From assembly GCA_948470905.1 (NCBI GenBank), contig CAOKQK010000023.1, positions 1-43,851 on the forward strand: a stretch of 43,851 bases of DNA, given 5' to 3'. Positions within the stretch are counted from its first letter, which is position 1; each line of letters begins with the position of its first letter. Shown here one piece after another: positions 35,418-43,412 of the stretch. The notes under the pieces are model-generated. The model had not been told where the DNA came from. It made no database searches and saw only the letters and a list, made by a program, of their open reading frames with translations. The position numbers and the translations under genes are program-made. Origin of the DNA: an uncultured Lachnospiraceae bacterium (lineage in GTDB: Bacteria > Bacillota > Clostridia > Lachnospirales > Lachnospiraceae).

Positions 35418-37283
35418 ATGTTTCAGAGAAAATATGTTTTTGGAATTGCGGACGGCACAGCCCAGGCTGTGAAGGATGATGGTGCAGCAGGCGGCAGCAC
35501 CGCTGCGGAAACGGTTTCTGTCACTCCGGAGGATTTATATTCCCCGGAAAAGGGCTATGGGTTCGTGGTTGAAAAGAACAGAAGGCAGCAGGAGCTTCTG
35601 AAAATCCCGGAGCTTAATTCCGCTTTTGACACGGTCTACTGGTATCAGGATAAGGATCTGAGTTTTCTGCAGGGAGACGGTACAGGTTGTCTTCTGGATT
35701 CGGACGGAGAAATCGCGCATCTGGAGGAAGTTACCGGGGAGCCCATGGAGGGCGAGCACAGGAGGATCCCTCTCTGCTTTAAGACAGATGTCCCCCATGA
35801 GGGAAATTACAAGGTGACAGTGACGATCCAGACGGATGAGCCCATGAAAAATGTGATCATCTTTACAGGGCGCAGGAGGCTGGGTTTCCTGGGGGACATC
35901 AAGGGGGATGCCCCTGAGTATGCGGCATTTACCCATACCATGATGGTAAATGTATGTGATATTGTGCCCAGAGGGAAAAAGGAATGCTATGCGGATACTA
36001 CCCTGGATATCACAGTGGTGGCTGACAGACCGAAGATCAGCTCTGTCACCATAGAGGAGGCGGACTGTCCCACTGTGTACATTGCAGGGGACTCCACGGT
36101 GACGGACCAGAGTGCGGATTACCCTTATGCGCCGGGCACCAGCTACAGCGGCTGGGGGCAGATGATCTCAGGATATTTTAATGAGAATGTAGCAGTTTCC
36201 AACCATGCACATTCCGGGCTGACCACAGCCACTTTCCGAAAGGAAGGGCATTATGCCATTGTGGAGAAATACAGCCATGCCGGGGATTTCTGCTTTTTCC
36301 AGTTTGCCCACAATGACCAGAAGCTGGATTCCCTGAAAGCCCAGGGCGGCTACAGGAGCAACCTGGAGCGGTATGTGAATGAGAGCAGGGAAAGGGGTGT
36401 GTATCCCCTGATCGTTACGCCCATTGCCAGAAATACCTGGAAGGGCAACGATGAAACCTACAATGATCTGCTGGAGGAATATGCCGAGGTCTGCATTCAG
36501 ATAGGCCAGGAGATGAATGTGCCTGTGATAGACCTGCACAGGCACAGCATGGAATTTATTATTAAGACGGGCAGAGAGGCATCCAAATCCTGTTTCTTCC
36601 CCAATGACTATACCCACAGCAATGACTATGGGGCGTATTTTATGGCTGGCTTTGTAGCGGAGGAGATCAAAAGAGTTTGCAGCGATACGGAGGAACCGGC
36701 TTATCATCTTCTTGCGGAAAGCATTACAGAAGGATATGGAACCTGGAAGCCTGACGGTAGGATTGTGCCTTTACAGAAGCCTAAGATTTATGAGGAAGTG
36801 GCTAATCCTGAGGAGGCGAAGAAGCTTCTCTCCGAGGTGGATAAGCTTGACAAGCCTGCAGACAGGGCATCCGTGCTTGACATGATCATCAAGACTGCAA
36901 GGTTTTTCCCTACAAATGTGTACAATGATATGTTCACCGATGTTGTGGGGCATGAGTGGTATGCGGGCGCGGTGGAGTGCGCTTACCAGAACGGTATTAT
37001 CGATATGGCTCTGGTGGACGGCAAGGAATTTCATCCGCTGCAGCCTGTGACGATGGAAGAATTTCTGGTATTTGCCATGAACGGCTACAAGAGCCGCAAG
37101 ACGCTTCCGGAACGCTGCGAGGAGAAGGCATGTACCTATGACGACAAGTGCAGCAGCTTTGCGAAGAATTATGTCCGTGCCGCTGTAAGTGTGGGATTGA
37201 TCGCGGCGGACGGCAGCACAGACTTGAAGAAAGTGCTCACAAGAGGCGAGGCGGTGGAACTGTGCCGCAAAATGAACATCTAA
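35418..37283 (+). CDS. CE12-type acetylesterase with SLH-like C-terminus
   Basis: 621 residues. A beta-rich N-terminal domain (about 40-205) precedes an SGNH/GDSL hydrolase like rhamnogalacturonan acetylesterase: block I YIAGDSTVTD with S226, block III FAHND with N299, and block V NDYTHSND with D397 and H400. After a linker come two S-layer-homology-like repeats (about 502-556, starting YNDMFTDVVGHEWYAGAVE; and 577-618). SLH domains anchor secreted proteins to the cell wall, yet no signal peptide is seen at the N-terminus (MFQRKYVFGIADGTAQ). The start codon abuts the GH105 stop. It likely deacetylates pectin fragments. Confidence 0.85.
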   Translation: MFQRKYVFGIADGTAQAVKDDGAAGGSTAAETVSVTPEDLYSPEKGYGFVVEKNRRQQELLKIPELNSAFDTVYWYQDKDLSFLQGDGTGCLLDSDGEIAHLEEVTGEPMEGEHRRIPLCFKTDVPHEGNYKVTVTIQTDEPMKNVIIFTGRRRLGFLGDIKGDAPEYAAFTHTMMVNVCDIVPRGKKECYADTTLDITVVADRPKISSVTIEEADCPTVYIAGDSTVTDQSADYPYAPGTSYSGWGQMISGYFNENVAVSNHAHSGLTTATFRKEGHYAIVEKYSHAGDFCFFQFAHNDQKLDSLKAQGGYRSNLERYVNESRERGVYPLIVTPIARNTWKGNDETYNDLLEEYAEVCIQIGQEMNVPVIDLHRHSMEFIIKTGREASKSCFFPNDYTHSNDYGAYFMAGFVAEEIKRVCSDTEEPAYHLLAESITEGYGTWKPDGRIVPLQKPKIYEEVANPEEAKKLLSEVDKLDKPADRASVLDMIIKTARFFPTNVYNDMFTDVVGHEWYAGAVECAYQNGIIDMALVDGKEFHPLQPVTMEEFLVFAMNGYKSRKTLPERCEEKACTYDDKCSSFAKNYVRAAVSVGLIAADGSTDLKKVLTRGEAVELCRKMNI

Positions 37284-37325
37284 AATATATGCGGAACCTG
37301 CTGTTACAGGCAGTAATGGAAATCT

Positions 37326-37580
37326 AAAAACAGCCTCGAAGTAAAGAGGCGGAACTGGAAAACAGCCTCGTAGCGGAGACGCCCCCGGGAGAATTTTCAG
37401 ATGCGTACTTTTGCAGCTGAAAATTGCTCCCAGACAAGGGGGGCGTAGAAGCGTAGAGGCGGAACTGGAAAACAGCCTCGAAACGGAGACGCCCCCGGAA
37501 GGAAATTGCAGCTGAGTTACTTATCAGATGGAATTTCCTTCCAGCTAAGGGGGGGGCGTAGAAGTGCAGAGGCGGAACTG
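37326..37580 (+). repeat. Tandem nested-hairpin repeats before GH112 gene
   Basis: Three direct copies of AACAGCCTCG ... GAGGCGGAACTG occur (37326-37357, 37358-37467, 37468-37580). The first is only a small CCTC/GAGG hairpin. In the second and third, GCCTC/GAGGC encloses ACGCCCCC/GGGGGGCGT, which encloses an inner stem. The inner stem is GGGAG-AATTTTCAG/CTGAAAATT-CTCCC in one and GGAAGGAAATT/AATTTCCTTCC in the other. Inner sequences differ but pairing is kept. The last copy ends 19 bp before the GH112 start. An artificial in-frame extension of the GH112 gene runs through it. Confidence 0.8.
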
Positions 37581-37598
37581 ATATTAGGAGGATTAAAA

Positions 37599-39755
37599 AT
37601 GTCTAAGGCAAAGGGCGGATTCACTCTCCCGGGGGAATCCGGATTTGAACAATTGACTTTAAAGATGGCGGAGAAGTGGGGAGCGGACGTCATAAGGGAC
37701 AGTGACGGGACAGTGCTCTCAGACGAGATCGTACATGCGGGCTACGGGATTTATTCTACCATATGCATTATCCGCGACCATAACGAATGGGCAAAGAAGA
37801 ATCTGGATAAGCTGCAGCAGACCTTCCTCTGCACGCCTGCAAAGGTGGCGGAGAGTGAGAATGTCACGATCAATCTTATGGAGAGCTTTTTTGACCAGCA
37901 GTTCACTGTCAATGACAAAGACGCTGCCATGAAGTACTGGGAAGTTTATGACAGGACTGTCAATGAAAAGGTTGACGGCTCCAAGTGGAGCTATGACAAG
38001 GCAGCAGGGACTGTTACCGTAAAGGGGATCACCCCCTTTCACAAATATACGGTGAGCTTCCTTGCCTACCGTATCTGGGAAGAAATTTCCATGTACAATC
38101 ATACCACCAACAACTGGGACAAGGAGCATTTGATGCAGATTGATCCCAGGTATCCTGAAACGCAGGAATATATGCTGGGCTGGATGAAAAACTGGTGTGA
38201 AACCCACCCTGACACTACTGTCGTCCGCTTTACATCCATGTTCTACAACTTTGTGTGGATCTGGGGAAGTGATGAGAGAAACCGTCAGATGTTCTCCGAT
38301 TGGGGCTCCTATGACTTTACGGTGAGCGATATCGCCCTGGATGAATTTGCGAAGAAATATGGCTATTCCATGACAGCGGAGGATTTTATCAATAAGGGAC
38401 AGCTTCATGTGACCCATATGCCCGGAACGCAGCGCAAAGCTGACTGGATGGCATTTATCAATGATTTTGTCATCAGCTTCGGCAGGAAGCTCATAGATAT
38501 GGTGCATGAGTACGGCAAGAAAGCCTATGTGTTCTATGACGACAGCTGGGTAGGTGTGGAGCCATATAATGGAAGATTCCAGGAATTTGGCTTTGACGGC
38601 CTGATCAAGTGTGTGTTCTCCGGTTATGAGGCAAGGCTTTGCGCAGGCGTGGATGTGCCCACCCATGAGCTGCGCCTGCATCCTTACCTGTTCCCGGTGG
38701 GGCTGGGCGGCGCGCCTACCTTTGCGGAGGGCGGCGATCCTACCCTGGATGCGAAGAAATATTGGAACAGTGTAAGGCGTGCCCTGCTGCGGGCAAAAAT
38801 CGACAGGATCGGCCTGGGCGGATACCTGCATCTGGTTGAGCCTTTCCCGGATTTCTGCGACTATATTGAAAAGGTTTCTGACGAGTTCCGCCTGATCCGC
38901 ACCTTCCATGATGCGGGCAAGCCTTACACGATCAAGACAAAGGTGGCGGTGCTGCACAGCTGGGGAGCGCTTCGTTCCTGGACCTTGTCCGGGCACTTCC
39001 ATGAGACTTATATGCATGATCTGATCCATATCAATGAGGCACTCTCCGGCCTGCCTGTGGATGTGAAGTTTATTTCCTTTGAGGATGTGAAAAACGGCGC
39101 ATTGAAAGATGTGGACGTGGTGATCAACGCCGGCTACGCGGGAAGCGCATGGAGCGGCGGTGACAACTGGAAGGATGATGAAATCGTCACCATCCTGACC
39201 AAATGGGTACATGACGGCGGGACATTCCTGGGTGTAAATGAGCCTTCTGCAGTGGAGGGTTATGATTATAACTTCCGCATGGCACATGTACTGGGTATTG
39301 ACAAGGATACGGGGGCGCGTGTCTGCCATGGAAAGTGGAGCTTCGAGGCAGAGGATACCGAGGAGCTGCTTCCCGAAGGAGCAACTGTGGAAAGCAAAGA
39401 TAACCTCTATCTCACGGATGGCAGGGCAAAGGTGCTGATGGCAGATGAAGATAACAGGCCGCTGGTGACGGTAAATCAGTTTGGCAAAGGAAAGGGCATC
39501 TACCTCGCTTCCTTCCAGGTGGATCTGGAGAATACGAGAATGCTGTACCAGCTCATTCGTTATGCAGGCGGCGAGGGTACAAGCGGTCTGTATATGACTG
39601 ACAATCTCTATACGGAGTGCGCATACTATCCCGAGAGCGGCAAGCTGGTAGTTATAAACAACAGCGATCAGGAACAGACAACTACGATCCCTACGGAGAA
39701 GGGTGACAGAACTGTGACGATTGCGGCGTACGATACCACATTTATAGAGCTGTAA
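37599..39755 (+). CDS. GH112 galactosyl-rhamnose/HexNAc phosphorylase
   Basis: 718 residues from ATG at 37599 (MSKAKGGFTLPGESGFEQLT) with AGGAGG upstream; an upstream in-frame start at 37506 lies in the hairpin repeat and is rejected. GH112 enzymes phosphorolyse beta-galactosyl disaccharides to galactose-1-phosphate. Family segments include EKWGADVIRDSDGTVLSDEI, RVLFTSMFYN-type sequence (RFTSMFYNFVWIW), and YVFYDDSWVGVEPY. Because the neighbours degrade rhamnogalacturonan, D-galactosyl-beta-1,4-L-rhamnose phosphorylase is the likelier specificity than galacto/lacto-N-biose phosphorylase. That choice is inferred from context. No signal peptide; cytoplasmic. Confidence 0.9.
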   Translation: MSKAKGGFTLPGESGFEQLTLKMAEKWGADVIRDSDGTVLSDEIVHAGYGIYSTICIIRDHNEWAKKNLDKLQQTFLCTPAKVAESENVTINLMESFFDQQFTVNDKDAAMKYWEVYDRTVNEKVDGSKWSYDKAAGTVTVKGITPFHKYTVSFLAYRIWEEISMYNHTTNNWDKEHLMQIDPRYPETQEYMLGWMKNWCETHPDTTVVRFTSMFYNFVWIWGSDERNRQMFSDWGSYDFTVSDIALDEFAKKYGYSMTAEDFINKGQLHVTHMPGTQRKADWMAFINDFVISFGRKLIDMVHEYGKKAYVFYDDSWVGVEPYNGRFQEFGFDGLIKCVFSGYEARLCAGVDVPTHELRLHPYLFPVGLGGAPTFAEGGDPTLDAKKYWNSVRRALLRAKIDRIGLGGYLHLVEPFPDFCDYIEKVSDEFRLIRTFHDAGKPYTIKTKVAVLHSWGALRSWTLSGHFHETYMHDLIHINEALSGLPVDVKFISFEDVKNGALKDVDVVINAGYAGSAWSGGDNWKDDEIVTILTKWVHDGGTFLGVNEPSAVEGYDYNFRMAHVLGIDKDTGARVCHGKWSFEAEDTEELLPEGATVESKDNLYLTDGRAKVLMADEDNRPLVTVNQFGKGKGIYLASFQVDLENTRMLYQLIRYAGGEGTSGLYMTDNLYTECAYYPESGKLVVINNSDQEQTTTIPTEKGDRTVTIAAYDTTFIEL

Positions 39756-39756
39756 T

Positions 39757-39845
39757 TCCCGATGGCAATGAGCCACAAGCCCAGGAAAATAAATTTCCCG
39801 AGAAGTAAACTTCTGTGAGGTCATGGCGAAAGCCGTGAGGATCAA
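39757..39845 (-). repeat. Dispersed TIR repeat, truncated copy
   Basis: On the minus strand it contains GAAGTTTACTTCTCGGGAAA followed by CTGGGCTTGTGGCTCATTGCC, matching the right half of the 19704-19882 element. The left half is reduced to a GCCGTGAGGATCA-like block. It immediately follows the GH112 stop codon. Confidence 0.65.
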
Positions 39846-39876
39846 CACCCCCGCTGCACTGTAGCGGGGGTGTTGA
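39842..39876 (+). terminator. Strong GC hairpin after GH112
   Basis: TCAACACCCCCGCT pairs perfectly over 14 bp with AGCGGGGGTGTTGA around a 7-base loop. The following bases CTTTCAGTT are only moderately T-rich. It is the likely end of the GH105-CE12-GH112 transcript and lies between convergent genes. Confidence 0.65.
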
Positions 39877-39895
39877 CTTTCAGTTGGTTACAATC

Positions 39896-39930
39896 AAATA
39901 ACAGTCCAGCTTTTAACTGAACTGTTATTT
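39896..39930. repeat. Hairpin, AACAGTTCAG family
   Basis: AAATAACAGTCCAG pairs with CTGAACTGTTATTT (14 bp, one C-A mismatch) around CTTTTAA. The outer bases give short T runs on both strands, so it may act as a terminator between the GH112 gene and the convergent HD-GYP gene. Confidence 0.65.
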
Positions 39931-39972
39931 GACAGGGCGCGCCGGCCAGCGCACGTTTGCACAGGGCTGTAA

Positions 39973-41904
39973 TCACTCTATTATTTTATAATCGCCGTCA
40001 TCCAACAGTATACTGCGGATGATCTCCAGGAGGGCAAGAGACATGATAGGCTTGACCAGATAGTCTTTTATATTCATCTGTGCTATTTTTTCAATGGTAT
40101 CATAATCCTTGTTGGCAGTCATAAAGACAATGGGTATATCGGAAATTTTCTGTATTTCCTCGCACACCTCAAAACCGTCCATCACGGGCATCTGGATATC
40201 AAGGAGCACCAGATCCATGGAAGTTTCGCTCAGGATATGCATTGTCTTTTCACCGGACAACGCCTTGTATATGATATATTCAGGATTGTCCTGCAGTATG
40301 AATTCAACCTGGTCCAGGGACATGGGATCATCGTCCACAATCAGGATATTCTTGGATGTTTCGCTTTTCTGCTTCATCTGATATTCCTGGTCTTCATCAA
40401 TCATATGCAGCATAATGTCTGCAATCTCCGGATCAAATTGTGTTCCTTTTCCCTTTTCAATTTCTGCCCGGACTTTTTCCTGGGGCATTATATTTCTATA
40501 GATCCTGTTGGAGGTCATGGCATCATAGGCATCCGCAACCCCAATGATACGCGCGACTTCGGGAATGTTTCTCCCGGCAAGCCCGTTGGGATAACCGTTG
40601 CCGTCATATCTCTCATGATGCCATTTAGCACCCTGGGATATCAAAGCAATTTCGTCTATATCCTTCAGGATATAGTAGCCTGACAGGGGATGAAGCTTAA
40701 TATGGGCAAATTCCTCGTCACTCAGCCGGGATGGCTTGTTGATAATGGCGTCTGGAATATGTATCTTACCTACATCATGCAGCAACGCTGCATAGTAGAT
40801 TTCGCGCTGTTCATCTTCTGTCTTGCCCATTCTTTTTGCCAGTTCCAGGGCATATTTTGCAACCCGTTGGGAATGACCGTTGGTATATCGATCTCTTGCA
40901 TCGATGGTCTTGGCAATCGTGGCAACAATCTTTTCGTTCATTTTTTCCAGAGCCAGCTGACCTTCTTCCACCTTTTTCATGTGATGCCCGATTTTGCGGA
41001 ACGCGGCGGTACAGAAGGAAGCGATCAGGGCAAAAACAACAATGCATAATATGGCGTTTTGCACCAGGATGTTGCGGATATCATGGTATAGTTTGGTATT
41101 GCTGATGATCATGGTGACATACCAGTCATTCATGACAGTATCCACGAAAACAGTGCAGTCCTCGCCGTTTAGTTCCATATGGAAGGTCTTGTTGTTCTCT
41201 TTGTATACCCTGTCCAGAAGCTTCTTCATCTCGGCGTCATTTTCGTAATTCTTTCCTTTCTCCGACTTATCGGAATGGGCGACTACCAGCCCCTCTCTGT
41301 CAATGATAAAGCCGTAACCCATCCCATTCATGTTGATATCCTGGGTGATGATCTGTATCTGGTTTAAAACAATGTCCAGGGAGATAACGCTGTCGTTGTC
41401 ATAAAGCATCTGGCTGACGGAGATCATGATTGTATTGGTCTGGGCGTCAAGGTACGGCGACACAATTGTCGGTTTTCCATGAGCTTCCTTTGCAGCCGTG
41501 TACCATTCTCTCTCACGGGGGACATAATCTTCATCAGGCACCCAGCCTATACCATCAATATAGTCTCCGTTAAACAGTCCGTATATCCCTGTGAAGTTAG
41601 TGTCAATTTCAGCCATGTACCGGTCGGATTCCTCAACCAGAAAGGCTTCTATCTCGTCGGAGGAAGCTCCGTGGCGCATCATGTATTCAATTGTGATGGC
41701 AGTCACCTGCAGGACATCCAGTCCTTTTGTCAGATAACCTTCGAGATATTCCCGTTCCTTTGCCAGGCTGCTGGCGCCGATTTCGTCCATATTGGAGACT
41801 GCATTTGCATAAAAGGAAGAAAAATTATAGATAACCATAAAAATCAGGGCAGTCAGGGTAAAGAGCAAGGTTGCAATATAGGATATGTTTTCTTTTTTAC
41901 GCAT
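39973..41904 (-). CDS. Membrane sensor with HD-GYP and C-terminal REC
   Basis: 643 residues. A transmembrane helix (about 8-29) is followed by an extracellular dCache-like domain (35-275, with DIDREGLVVAHSD-type strand IIDREGLVVAHSD), a second helix (about 282-302), an HD-GYP domain (325-500; HD at 376-377 in LLHDVGKIHIPD, HHERYDGNGYP with GYP intact at 437-439), and a receiver domain at the C-terminus (518-635; phospho-acceptor D569, K618). It should hydrolyse cyclic di-GMP. Placing REC after HD-GYP in a membrane sensor is less common than REC first. Single gene on the minus strand. Confidence 0.88.
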   Translation of the reverse strand: MRKKENISYIATLLFTLTALIFMVIYNFSSFYANAVSNMDEIGASSLAKEREYLEGYLTKGLDVLQVTAITIEYMMRHGASSDEIEAFLVEESDRYMAEIDTNFTGIYGLFNGDYIDGIGWVPDEDYVPREREWYTAAKEAHGKPTIVSPYLDAQTNTIMISVSQMLYDNDSVISLDIVLNQIQIITQDINMNGMGYGFIIDREGLVVAHSDKSEKGKNYENDAEMKKLLDRVYKENNKTFHMELNGEDCTVFVDTVMNDWYVTMIISNTKLYHDIRNILVQNAILCIVVFALIASFCTAAFRKIGHHMKKVEEGQLALEKMNEKIVATIAKTIDARDRYTNGHSQRVAKYALELAKRMGKTEDEQREIYYAALLHDVGKIHIPDAIINKPSRLSDEEFAHIKLHPLSGYYILKDIDEIALISQGAKWHHERYDGNGYPNGLAGRNIPEVARIIGVADAYDAMTSNRIYRNIMPQEKVRAEIEKGKGTQFDPEIADIMLHMIDEDQEYQMKQKSETSKNILIVDDDPMSLDQVEFILQDNPEYIIYKALSGEKTMHILSETSMDLVLLDIQMPVMDGFEVCEEIQKISDIPIVFMTANKDYDTIEKIAQMNIKDYLVKPIMSLALLEIIRSILLDDGDYKIIE

Positions 41905-42042
41905 TCTAAGTTTTTTCCTCTCAGGTTTTGTTATAGAGATATATCAAATTATACTATAATACGAAAGCATTGTACCATAAAAAAAACCGCTTTAACAGAC
42001 TTTTTATGCAGTATTGTCCTTTTGCATGTATCTGTCTTACAG

Positions 42043-42909
42043 CTACAGATGCATGTCATCTGTCATCAGTTCACAAGTAATCGATTCTATATCATAATTT
42101 GGTGCATATTTTCCAGCCACGTCGCATATACGCTGCACTTTGCCTGCATCCTCCTCCAGGTCTTCTGCTATCAGCTCCGGTGTTTTCCCTTTGGATAGTT
42201 TGCGACATATCAGATCTACAAGATTTATCAGCTTTCCTTCCTTTATTCCTTCTCTTTTGCTGTCCATCATCATCCGTTCTATTACCATATATTCCTGCCT
42301 CCAATCTTTATGTAATCTGGCAGCAATCACTGCCTGATCCAGTTTTCCGGTGAAAGCATTCTGCGGTACCTTGCTCTCGAAATAATCCAGAAGGCTGCGG
42401 AGTTCATCATCTACATCATTCATTGTTCCTTTTGTGTTCAGAAATATCTTCTCTGTTCCGTCTTCCAGGCGCAAAGTGGGGTCTTCATGGCAGAGATTCT
42501 TGAAATGATAGATGTGCTTGCCTTTGCCAAACGGGTCAAAAGTACAGATAAAAATAATGTAGCTTTTTTTCAGGCGTTCGTAATCCAGTCCTTTTTCAAT
42601 CAGATTGATGTCAACCACTGCCTGGTAATATCGGCTCCTCATCGGCAGCTCTCCTGTATTCCGAGCCTGCATCTCTACTGCATAGACTGTGTCCGCGCCG
42701 TCTTCTACATACACGTCCATCCTGACGCCTTTGGACATGTAGTCAGGATTCATTGTTTTTTGATCTTCTAAGAAGGTTATCTTCCTGATTTTTACATCTA
42801 AAATAATTTCTAATAGCTTTTTGCAGTGTTCCGGGTTCCGCATTATCTTTCCAAACATAAAATCATCAACAATTGTCAGTTCTTCGTACTTCTTTTTCGT
42901 TCTGCCCAT
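42043..42909 (-). CDS. Rpn-family PD-(D/E)xK nuclease
   Basis: 288 residues from ATG at 42909 (MGRTKKKYEELTIVDDFMFGKIM), which has GAGGAGGAT upstream; a longer open frame to 43005 lacks a ribosome binding site. It is a recombination-promoting nuclease / 'PD-(D/E)XK nuclease family transposase' protein. The catalytic core is GVRMDVYVEDGADTVYAVEMQ with D, E and Q in the expected order, then RSRYYQAVVDINLIEKG and YIIFICTFDPFG. The C-terminal part has a KREGIKEGK element typical of the family. Homologues are often multicopy and act in DNA processing or phage defence. No partner gene is visible. Confidence 0.85.
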   Translation of the reverse strand: MGRTKKKYEELTIVDDFMFGKIMRNPEHCKKLLEIILDVKIRKITFLEDQKTMNPDYMSKGVRMDVYVEDGADTVYAVEMQARNTGELPMRSRYYQAVVDINLIEKGLDYERLKKSYIIFICTFDPFGKGKHIYHFKNLCHEDPTLRLEDGTEKIFLNTKGTMNDVDDELRSLLDYFESKVPQNAFTGKLDQAVIAARLHKDWRQEYMVIERMMMDSKREGIKEGKLINLVDLICRKLSKGKTPELIAEDLEEDAGKVQRICDVAGKYAPNYDIESITCELMTDDMHL

Positions 42910-43134
42910 ATATATCCTCCTCGCAAATGGGTGCAGGAGTGATTCTTTATGAAAACTCCTGCCTGTAATGTTGCGCCTGTGGGACGCCGATTGTGGTGAA
43001 AGCATGAATTTCCATAAGAATTTCTATATGAGATAAATAGAAGAAAGATGTATCTGTCAATGACCGATACAAAAGAAAATATGCTTCAGGTGTATTATAA
43101 CATTTCTCTGTAAAGTAATCAACTGTTTTTAGAT

Positions 43135-43180
43135 TCAGGGTTCTCTGGGATCTTAATAAATGCCACGAGGGTCAAAATCC
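43135..43180 (-). repeat. Fragment of dispersed repeat
   Basis: TTCTCTGGGATCTTAATAAA, then TGCCACGAGGGTCAAAA, matches the TTCTCTGGGACCTTGACAAA, TGCCGCGAGGGTGACAA segment of the copy at 32153-32350. No termini are preserved. Confidence 0.55.
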
Positions 43181-43295
43181 CTGTTGTTGTGGTGGGGAGT
43201 TTCATCTATAACATTATATTGTGAAAAATATAATTACATTTTGCGCAATATCTGCAAGGTAACAATGAAGATATTGCTCAATTAATTACCATAGA

Positions 43296-43327
43296 TTGAC
43301 AAAATGGGGGGGGGTAAATGCTATACT
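43296..43327 (+). promoter_or_regulatory. Promoter with G9 tract in the spacer
   Basis: TTGACA (43296-43301) and TATACT (43322-43327, preceded by TGC as an extended -10) are separated by 20 bp, which contain nine consecutive G (43306-43314). The optimal spacer is 17 bp, so loss of three G would create a consensus promoter. It lies 86 bp upstream of the start of a secreted repeat protein. Confidence 0.55.
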
Positions 43328-43412
43328 GAATCGGTAGAGTCGGTGAAAATTCACAAGTATTCTCATGGAAAAAAATAACCCATTAAACAAAATGATGAGG
43401 AGGAAGGAAAAA

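Larger units (their letters stand above)
43006..43412. other. Intergenic with repeat fragment and promoter
   Basis: The 407-bp gap holds no gene. A fragment of the dispersed repeat lies at 43135-43180 (TTCTCTGGGATCTTAATAAA, then TGCCACGAGGGTCA). It is followed by an AT-rich stretch and the promoter-like sequence with a G9 tract at 43296-43327. Confidence 0.55.

Noticed and set aside
37326-37580. CRISPR array
   Set aside because: Repeats are long, few and form nested hairpins with no regular 30-40 bp spacers.
37719-39848. 709-codon minus frame antisense to the GH112 gene
   Set aside because: Long antisense frame created by codon bias; the plus-strand GH112 protein has clear family motifs and RBS.
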